A stretch of DNA of 64,000 bases from assembly GCF_002368035.1 (NCBI RefSeq), contig NZ_AP018224.1, positions 124,001 to 188,000 on the forward strand, written 5' to 3'. This stretch comes from Nostoc linckia NIES-25. GTDB taxonomy: Bacteria; Cyanobacteriota; Cyanobacteriia; Cyanobacteriales; Nostocaceae. The translations under genes were made by a program, and so were the position numbers. The notes under the pieces were generated by a model that saw nothing but the letters and a program-made list of their open reading frames with translations, did no database searches and was not told the origin of the DNA. Shown here piece after piece: positions 27,961 to 36,600 of this stretch. The first letter of the stretch is position 1. Every line of letters begins with the position of its first letter.

Positions 27961-28581
27961 ATGACCAATATTGCAAAAGTTGTTGAAAAAGTAATTGCAG
28001 AATATTCTGAAGAAAAGAAAGCAGAGGTCACTGATTGGATACTTAAATTAGGTGTTCGACCTGATGACCCCTTGTTTAACCTATACGCGGAACTAGGTAC
28101 AACCCAATTTGCGTTGCAGCAACTACCCGGTAGGCTTGACTCGCTTGTGGTGGGTTGGACTGACATGGTGGACGATAAGTTAAATAGTGCTTCTAAGGTG
28201 GCAATACAGCAACAAAAAAGTGCGATCGCCCAAGCCGCTAAGGATCTAATTAAGATGACTAAGCAAGCTGGTGGGGCATTGCCTCTGTTGGGTGTAAGTA
28301 ATTGGCGATTGGCACAAGTAGCGGGAGTGTTGGGTTTTGTACTGGCTTTGGGATCTGTAATTGGTGTTTTTACATACAAAACTATTGCTGGAAGTGTAAC
28401 TTTTCAGCAGGCGGCTTCTGGAACTGCTATTTTACAACCTGAAGATAAAAAGCTTCTGGATTGGGCTAAGTCCAATGAAGGTAAAGTAGCACGTAGTATT
28501 TATGTTAGAAACGCTGCCATCATTAAAACTTGCCGTCGGCAGAAGAAGTATTCAGGTGGCTGCATAATTGCAGTTGATTAA
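27961..28581 (+). CDS. Hypothetical membrane protein (DUF6753-like?)
   Basis: 206 residues: a helical soluble N-terminal part, one transmembrane segment at about residues 119-140 (VAGVLGFVLALGSVIGVFTY), then a short domain with a Lys/Arg-rich end and two cysteines. Similar proteins occur on cyanobacterial plasmids; I am not sure of the family name. Co-directional with the ParA-like pair, so it may be their membrane partner. Confidence 0.6.
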   Translation: MTNIAKVVEKVIAEYSEEKKAEVTDWILKLGVRPDDPLFNLYAELGTTQFALQQLPGRLDSLVVGWTDMVDDKLNSASKVAIQQQKSAIAQAAKDLIKMTKQAGGALPLLGVSNWRLAQVAGVLGFVLALGSVIGVFTYKTIAGSVTFQQAASGTAILQPEDKKLLDWAKSNEGKVARSIYVRNAAIIKTCRRQKKYSGGCIIAVD

Positions 28582-28585
28582 TTTT

Positions 28586-29374
28586 CTAGGCAACCCAGCC
28601 TTTGTATCCCTTATTACTTGTTTTAGCTGTATCCTTTTGACTATTTTGGTTGGTTTTGACTCTTGTGTGGGTTGCTTGAGTAACTTCTTCTTCAATTTTC
28701 ATATCTGCAAAGCTGAGGATTCCCAGGCGGATAGCTTCCCGGATAGCGTTTAATCTATCTTTGACTCCTAACTTGATAAATGAATTATGTAAATATGACC
28801 TGACTGTACCTTCGGAAACATACATGACATTAGCAATTTCATTATTTTTCATGCCACCAGCCGCTAATTTGAGAACTGTAATTTCTTTATTAGAGAAATC
28901 ACTTAACAAATCTAGTGAATCTCTATCGGCTGTGTCATTTGACCTAAGGTTATCAATCAAAATGCGATTAATAGTTGGGTCAATCCATGATTCATTATTG
29001 TATGCAGCCATTACTGCTTCAATGAATCTTTCTCCTACTTCTTCTCTGGCATTATTTTTACAGTAGTAGCAGTCTGCGCCATTACTAATTGCTGCGTTAA
29101 TGGTATCTCGGCTGCTATTTGCAGTCATAACCACTATTTTAATTGACGTGTGTTTGCATTTAATTAAACTTATGACATCAGTGCCATTGATATCAGGTAA
29201 ATCAATATTTATCACCACGATATCTGGCTTTTGTTGGTCAACAATTTCTATTCCTTCTTTTCCGGTTTTAGCAAGGCCACATACCTGGATTCTACCAGTT
29301 TCAGATAATATCGTCGCCGCACCGACCCTAGATATGTTCTCATTTTCAATGATGACAACATTAATAGGTTTCAT
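28586..29374 (-). CDS. LuxR/NarL-type response regulator with atypical receiver
   Basis: 262 residues. A receiver-like N-terminal domain (1-125) and a LuxR HTH at about 170-230 (LSDFSNKEITVLKLAAGGMKNNEIA, then VSEGTVRSYLHNSFIKLG). In the receiver the usual phosphoacceptor Asp is replaced by Asn: INIDLPDING where DI.MP..DG is expected. The acidic pair at the start is ENEN instead of DD. The conserved Lys (YYCKN) is kept. It is therefore probably not controlled by phosphorylation. It faces the membrane-protein gene and may regulate the neighbouring plasmid genes. Confidence 0.82.
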   Translation of the reverse strand: MKPINVVIIENENISRVGAATILSETGRIQVCGLAKTGKEGIEIVDQQKPDIVVINIDLPDINGTDVISLIKCKHTSIKIVVMTANSSRDTINAAISNGADCYYCKNNAREEVGERFIEAVMAAYNNESWIDPTINRILIDNLRSNDTADRDSLDLLSDFSNKEITVLKLAAGGMKNNEIANVMYVSEGTVRSYLHNSFIKLGVKDRLNAIREAIRLGILSFADMKIEEEVTQATHTRVKTNQNSQKDTAKTSNKGYKGWVA

Positions 29375-29630
29375 ATTACATACTGTTTGGTTTAGTATTG
29401 TCCCTGATAATAATACTTATAGCACTTACTTTTTACTGTTTCTTAATCTTTACAGTTACTATAAATTAATCAGCTTATTTAAAAACTTTATTTTTAATTT
29501 TAAAAAATTTACAAAGTGATTGGATGGTTTGTGTAGTTTTCATTAAGCAATCTATTTACTAGGCAACTTTATTGATCGGTTTTAGTTTTAATAGTATTTA
29601 TCGAATTTAGGGAGTAATAAACGATTTTTT

Positions 29631-29876
29631 ATGAATTTCAATCAACTTTTAGGATGGATAGAAAATATTATTGTTTGGTCTTTAATAGGAATGCTATGTT
29701 TGGTCGGGTTAGGCAGATTACCTGTTAACCCGACAAGTTTGTTTGACTTTACTGCGTCTTTTTACTATTTTTCTGTTGCGGTTGTTATTTGCCCCAAAAC
29801 TCCCTTGAGCTTTAATAACAAGCTAATTTTGGGGTTTATAGCTTTTTCGTATGGTGTGTGCTTTGGGTTGATTTAA
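29631..29876 (+). CDS. Small membrane protein
   Basis: 81 residues, ATG 29631, largely hydrophobic with two or three likely membrane helices (residues 10-28, 35-55 and 62-80). No family recognised. It ends two bases before the convergent 256-residue gene. The length and hydrophobic pattern support a real gene only moderately. Confidence 0.45.
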   Translation: MNFNQLLGWIENIIVWSLIGMLCLVGLGRLPVNPTSLFDFTASFYYFSVAVVICPKTPLSFNNKLILGFIAFSYGVCFGLI

Positions 29877-29877
29877 T

Positions 29878-30648
29878 TTAATCTATCTCTTGGAGAGCAT
29901 CCTGATTTTTGAATTGTTGTTGGTTCTGTTCGCAGCGTGCTTGTTGCTCATCGAACAGAGCCTTAAACCGTTCAAATTCATTATGGGTAAGGTCATTGAT
30001 GATGATAGAGTAATTCTCTGAGCTATTATTACGAGATGCTAGGAGTGCTTCTTGACTTGCTTCTGATTCTGGCGAATTTCTATCAAGGCTAAGAGTTTGT
30101 GAATCTTCTTCTAATTTTAGACTTGCAGTATATGCCTCACTTTTATAAATGATACTTTCTGTCTCTTTGTCTGGTTTTCCAAATATATTTAAGCGGTCTA
30201 AAATTACAGGAATAACAAATTGTTGAATTTGGAAATTAGCGATAATAGATTGTACTTTATCGTGTTGACATTCTTCTACTAGGTCGCCATTATTATCGTC
30301 ATTTTTATCTGTAAAGTTTTTTAGAACGTCTGGTTCAATTGTATTTTCTTTCGACTGGCTTACTTCGGGTTGTAAAGATGACTCTGGACTAACTGGATTA
30401 ACAAAATTGACAGGTTCAATTTCTGTGGAGCTTAACTTGACTTCCTCTTGCGCTATTTCACTGATTCTATTCATTTCTGAATTTAACTTTAACACAGCCT
30501 CTTGTCGTTCCTCAGCAGTTGGAGGATTTTTTGCATATTCTTCAAATTTCTCATCAGGTATATTAAGCTGTGCGATTAATTCTTTGAGGAGACAAGCTTG
30601 CATTGCTGGAGTTAGACCTTCTACTGGAAACTCGATTAGTTCTTTCAT
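29878..30648 (-). CDS. Acidic hypothetical protein
   Basis: 256 residues, very rich in Glu, Gln, Asn and Ser, with no membrane segment and no recognised domain. An N-terminal helical motif (EFPVEGLTPAMQACLLKELIAQL) is followed by a long low-complexity middle and a coiled C-terminus (DEQQARCEQNQQQFKNQ). It starts only seven bases after the stop of the polyvalent protein, so the two are co-transcribed; it could be a partner or chaperone for that protein. Confidence 0.6.
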   Translation of the reverse strand: MKELIEFPVEGLTPAMQACLLKELIAQLNIPDEKFEEYAKNPPTAEERQEAVLKLNSEMNRISEIAQEEVKLSSTEIEPVNFVNPVSPESSLQPEVSQSKENTIEPDVLKNFTDKNDDNNGDLVEECQHDKVQSIIANFQIQQFVIPVILDRLNIFGKPDKETESIIYKSEAYTASLKLEEDSQTLSLDRNSPESEASQEALLASRNNSSENYSIIINDLTHNEFERFKALFDEQQARCEQNQQQFKNQDALQEID

Positions 30649-30655
30649 AGTAAAA

Positions 30656-33600
30656 TTACCTTTCTACTAAATCTTTTTTGACATCTTTGAGTGCATTATT
30701 GATGCGATCGCTCATAACTTGAAAATCTTGTAATGTTTCATCACTAATGTTACTTACTTGAGTTTTTCCTTGTTTGACATATAACAAGATATTATCCTTT
30801 TTATCTTTAACTAGATAAGTTTGGTTTTGAGTTTGAGTAGCAATCTGATATTTTTCTGTTTGGACTGTCATAATGCCATTAATATCTTCTTGCCCAATTG
30901 TCTTAACTACACGTTGAGTAAGACTGGTCATCTCATTAACTTTTTCTAATTCTTTAATGTCTTGTTCCATTGCCTTAAAAGCATTCTCAAGACTAATATT
31001 TTCTTGAATGTATAAATTAGTTATCTCCTGAATTCTATTGAGATATGTGTCTGATTTACCGAGTTTTTCAGCTGCTATATACCAGTCTTGGAGATTTTGC
31101 ACTGTATTAGCTTTCATCCGCTCGATAATGCTATCCATCGCTCCAACTTGCTGCATTTTGGGTTGAGCAAGTGATGCGAGTGCTTGGTTAATATTTGGTT
31201 GTTGGCTTTGTTGTGATGAAAAAATGTTCTTGTCGTTAGAAATTAATGAGTTATCTGATACTTGTGTATTAGTAGAAATAATATCGCTACTAACTTTGGT
31301 GTTTTCTACAGGATTAAATACTGCATATCCTTGGGAAGTTTGTTCTACTTTGTACCCTTTTTCTTGAAGATAATTTTGAACTAATTGGTCAGTTCCTTGT
31401 GCATTTCCGGCTATAAAAGAGCTTTTTGCTGCTATTGCTTTATTAACTAAGGGTTTATAGTGATTTTCAAATGTTTGGGCAATTTGCTCGCTTGTTACTC
31501 CACGCCACGGGCCAGAGCCGGACACCATAATGATGTCTTCTTTTGAGTAATTTCCTGTGTTGGCGCGTTCCCCCCATGCTTGCTCGTAATTTCGAGTGCT
31601 TGAAGGTGTACCGGGGGGTGCAGCTGATTTACCGATAAACTGGGTAGCTATTTGGGCCATCGCAATGTCTTTTTTCATGTGTTCAGCGACGGCGGCGTTT
31701 ATAGGTTCGAGTTGGGACAGCGGATTTGTGGGCCGCAGAGCAGTCTGTTGGCACTTGTCCTGCTGGGTTTGTACTGTAGTTTGTTGTGATTTTGCAACTA
31801 CATATATATACGCTTCGCTAAGGGCTTGAATAAATGCGGATTCTTTACCCTTACCCTGCCACTGTTGATCCTGGGCATTAGTAATGCTTGTACAGTTCTC
31901 TAACCAATTGACTCCCCCGCGTTTGGCGATCGCCTCAGTTAGCCGGGGGTGTTGTTCGAGTTTAGCTTGAAGCACTTCTACCATTAGCTGGTATTCATCA
32001 ACTGATGGATGCAACTGCTTTTGGTGATTAAATGCGTGTTCGGCGGATGCGTATGCTACCCCTTGAGGTTTTTGGACATGGGTTTCTACTCCATACTGCC
32101 CGGCGGGGGCTTCTGGATTATTTTTGACTGAAACTTGGTAATCGTTTTGCAGCCTGCCTTGTTCTTTGGCTAGTGCAGTGGCAAGACTGAGTGCTACTCC
32201 CAGCCCATCTTTAGAGTCTGGGCTGATATTTACTGGTGTTGCAGGTTGTTTTTGGATGGTTGGGAACGGAACAATTTTGCCATTGACATAATCTCCTAGT
32301 GGCTCCATGAATAAGCCATATACCTGACTCTTACTCGCTTGAGTTTGAGTAAGTTCTTTTGGTGAATGCTTCTCCCATCTCGCCCAGGCTTGCTGGTAAC
32401 TTGGGTCTTGAATCATTTGGGTGGTAATTTTGTATTGCTTACCTACCCGAAAAGCAACTTGCTCGCCGTTTTTACCTTGGGCGATCGCAATATCTCCCTC
32501 ATTGATACCATAAGTTTTTTGGTAATCTACACCTCTGGTAGTGTGTATCCTACCATGTCCGCGCATAGCATCAATGGTTGTATCAACTGATACTGTGCCA
32601 GCTTCGCCGTGCAGGTGCAGCGAATAAACCATTGGTACTGGTTTGCCAGATATAGTCGGGTTGTCTGGAATCTGAGGATTAGCAGCGCGTGCCGCAGTGG
32701 AATTGCCAAGGGCGATAATTTCTTCGACAGTTGGTTGGTTTGAAGAGTTTGAGGGTATGTTTCGGGTGACTTCTCTGAGGCTGGTATAACTGCGCTCTAC
32801 TTTAATTTCTCCCCCTGGTGTCCACTCGTTAGTTTTGATGGTGAGGTCGTTGTTGCTTTGGACTACCACACGCGGAGGTTGATTTGAGGTGAGGAAGTTC
32901 TCAAATTTTTGGCGAACGCTGTTTTCTCTGCCCAGGTCATTTTTAATTGACCAGATGTTGATAGACCATCTGCCAGCCTCAGTATTCAGTGCAGCGTGTT
33001 CGTTCTTGCAGTTAAAGCGGGTTACTGTACCTGACTCAAGTTTAAACTCTTGGTATGGTGCGTCCTGATTTTCTTCCCTAGTCCATGCCATTCGTTCCTT
33101 AGCAGCGCGATAGCCCCAGTCAGAACTTCCGATATTGATGCTGCGGGCCTCCGTCGCGGCGTAGGAGTCATCACGGTGGTAGTTGATCCCAGCACCGGGG
33201 TTCTTGGAATAAGTTACCAGCACAATATCAGCGTCAGGATATACTTGTTTGACAAGTTCCATTAAAGAGTCGTCCTGTACCCCTGGCTTGAAGTCTTTAT
33301 CCTTCAAATCCCATTTTGCACCGACCCATGCAACTTGTCTCAGTGGTGCATAGTTAGATTTGTCATTTTCAAGTATGGGTTTGAGGTGGGTTTCAAGATG
33401 CGATCGCAGCTGGTCTACTTTTTCCTCGCTTACCTTACCCAATATTTCGATAGCTTTAGTTGGATCGGCTTGACGCAAGTTGGGTAATAATATTGGTTGA
33501 TTCTTAGCTTCTGATTGTGTATTCTTTACTACTTGTATCTCAACCGCGTTTTGATAGACTTGTGAAATTCCTGCAACTGTGGCGTTAGTATTCAATTGAA

Positions 33601-36600
33601 TATTAGTTGTATTCTTTTCAGATAAAGCTTTAGCAGGAACAATTGGTACTGGAGAATCTTCTTGATTGAGTTCTTTTGGACGGTTGGGAAGTGCTTTTAG
33701 AGCTTTTTTGTACTCACTTTTTTTTGGAATTTGGTTTAATTTTAAAAGACTACATTCAGTTGCAACTTTTTCATTTAACTCTGTAATAAGCTGTTCGTAG
33801 CGGTCAAAACCATCAACTTCACCAATATTAATAGGTTCTCCCAGCAAAGTATTGAATTCTTCATTTATTTTCCCACTAATCTCATTTTTCTTAAAAATGA
33901 ATGTAGCTGTGTTACTCTCAATCAAATAATAACTTTCAGTAGACTTTGATTCTAACCAAGTGGCTACAGCGATCGCGTCTTGTGCGGGAACTACTAATCC
34001 AAAAGCTTCTTTAGTTTCTAAGAGCGTTCCATCCGGGGAAGTATATTGTTGATTTGGATTATAAAAATATACAGTTTGTTGTGGAATGATTGGAGTGGGT
34101 TGTGAGGGTGTATCTGCACTTTTGATATGACCACCAGCACGGTTAATAAAGGTTTGTCTTAATTCGTTACTGATAGTAGTTTCATCAAGTACGAATACAG
34201 TCATTCCTTTTTTGGCTTCTAACCGAGCTTGTGATATAGGAAGCTGTTCGTATAATACTCCTATTTTTTCGAGATACCTTTTGGTTTTTTCGGCTATATT
34301 TTCATCAACTGCTAATCCTAAAAGCCCTACTAATTTTTGCTCTTTATCTTGGAACATGATTGTAGGGCGTTCGTTAATTTTATCGAGTATTTGGTTGCGA
34401 TTTTCCTGCTGCTCGTCTCTGACAGGCTTTTCATTACTTATAAGCTGACTGCGTTTAACCCATTTGTCGGGATATTGTACTGTTTCTGGATTAATAATTA
34501 TTTTACAAGTACTTTCATTACTGGTAATCTGTACAGGGATAGTGGTTCGTTGTTGGTTTGGGCGAATAATACCCGTATCAATTAATTTTTGTACAGTGCT
34601 ACTTTCTTTCCTTTGCCACTGTTTTTGTACATTCCCTTTATTTAAATCAGCTTCGAGACGTTCATTATGCTGACCAATAATACCGAGTGATTGGTCAGCA
34701 ATTTTAGCAATATAAACGTGCTTTTTATCAAATGCACGAACTAAAGTTTCTTGAAATGCTTGGTTGTTAATCTCCTGTTTCTTGTATTTTGGATTCGTAA
34801 TATTAATTCGTAACAGATTTTTCTGAGATGTTTCTGCTATAGCATAGGCATTTTGTCCAGTGATGATAGTTTGAATTTTAAGCTGTAACTTTTGCCCATT
34901 TCCAGGCTTTTCCGCTAGCCAGCCTTGAGCAATACCTTCTTTGATTGATTCTTTATCAATATTGCCTAGTTTTTCAGGTTTATTACTATTTTGAAGATAG
35001 ATAGTATAGTCTTCCCGAATTAGGTCAACCTTTTCGATTGTTAACATTACAGGTTCATTATTAAACCTTTGGGAATTCCCAAACTTATTAACTTCGCCTA
35101 CTTTGAAAGTGAGTTCTGGTAATCCGGGTACTTTGGTTGTAACAGAGGTGGTGTATACTTCACCTTTTTCAACACTGCCAATAGCAATAGTACCAATTGG
35201 TAGCCGGGCATTACTTTGTTCAATATTTCCGAATGATTCGTAATTACCCTCTTGATTCTGGATTTCAATTACACTTTTTCCATCTTCAGCTAGATTAAAT
35301 CGAATACTCTGAGGTTGATTTTGATTAAAAAACTCACTATTCCGGTCAAATCCAGTGATACTAAACTCGGTAAACTTGAGTGTATCTAACTGACTGATAA
35401 TCTCTTGAGGAAAGGCAGCAAAGGCGAAATTAGAAACTTTATTTTGGCGATCGCTACTTTTATCATTACCAGTCTCACGAGTAGTTGATACTGCCCAGGT
35501 GGCAGCTGCCATTGTTAGCTTTTGGTCTTCTGGAATCGAATTATAAAATTCCTCTGCTACTTCGTAAGCTTTTTGGTAAAGAAGTTTAATTTGACCTTCG
35601 CTTAGTTCAGGTTGGAATGATATTTTGTTAGATTTTATTTCTTGTCCAAGTGTAATTTCTATCTCTTCGAGTTTATTTTCTTGCTCCCTCGCCAGTGTTC
35701 CTAATTTTCTAAACTTGGGTTTACCATTCTCAGTTTCATCGTTAATTTGAGCATAAACTAAATATTTATGCGGGCGGTTATTATTACGCTTATCTTCGGA
35801 TATTTCTGATACTTTTATTGTAATTGTATGAGCTTTCCAGATAAACTCATTGTCATACTGTAGAAGATTAGTTATACTTACTTGATTACCATTAGCAAGA
35901 GTAATATTCGCAGACGGCCCTTTTTCAGTTTCTTTTTGTTTAGATAGCTCACTTGCTCGGTTGAATGATTTGTCGAATTCTTTTTTGATGAGGGTAGTTC
36001 TTAATCGCTGTTCATGAGAAAATTCAACCCCTTTAAATAAAGCTTGAAATTGAACGATTTCACGCGATTCGAGACGAGCTTTTTCAAAATACTGATTGGT
36101 TTGAGCAATTAGTAACTCAACAGGTGAATATCCCGTCGGTTGAATTGTGTTGTCAATATAAACATCTTTTTTCTTATCCTTAATATAGTTGACTTCACGG
36201 TGAAGAATCCGACTGTTGTTGCGAATAATTTCAATTTCAGGTTTTTTGGCACTCTTGAAAAGGTCAACTGCAATTTGATTTTGAAATGCTGCCTCAGCAA
36301 TCATTTCACGGTACATTTGGGTATTAATGTTCATCGCCACTAGTGTATTGGTGGGTTCTTGCCCAACAGTTTTGATGAACTCTTCCATGTAACTGCGATA
36401 CTTGCTTGGAATCTCCTTCCCTTCAATACCCTTGGATTTTGCCCAGGCTTCTGTTTTGAATAAATCTTCGTAGTGTTTGGCTACCTGCTGTACGTACTCA
36501 ATTGAGTCTTTTTCACTACCAAAGTTTTTCAGAATCGTAATTTCTGACTCTAACGCCTCAATTGCCGTAAGGTGATTGTTTATAACACCCACACTAATGC

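Noticed and set aside
33050..33265. Plus-strand frames within the giant polyvalent gene
   Set aside because: Antisense frames of a long coding region without start signals or recognisable products.
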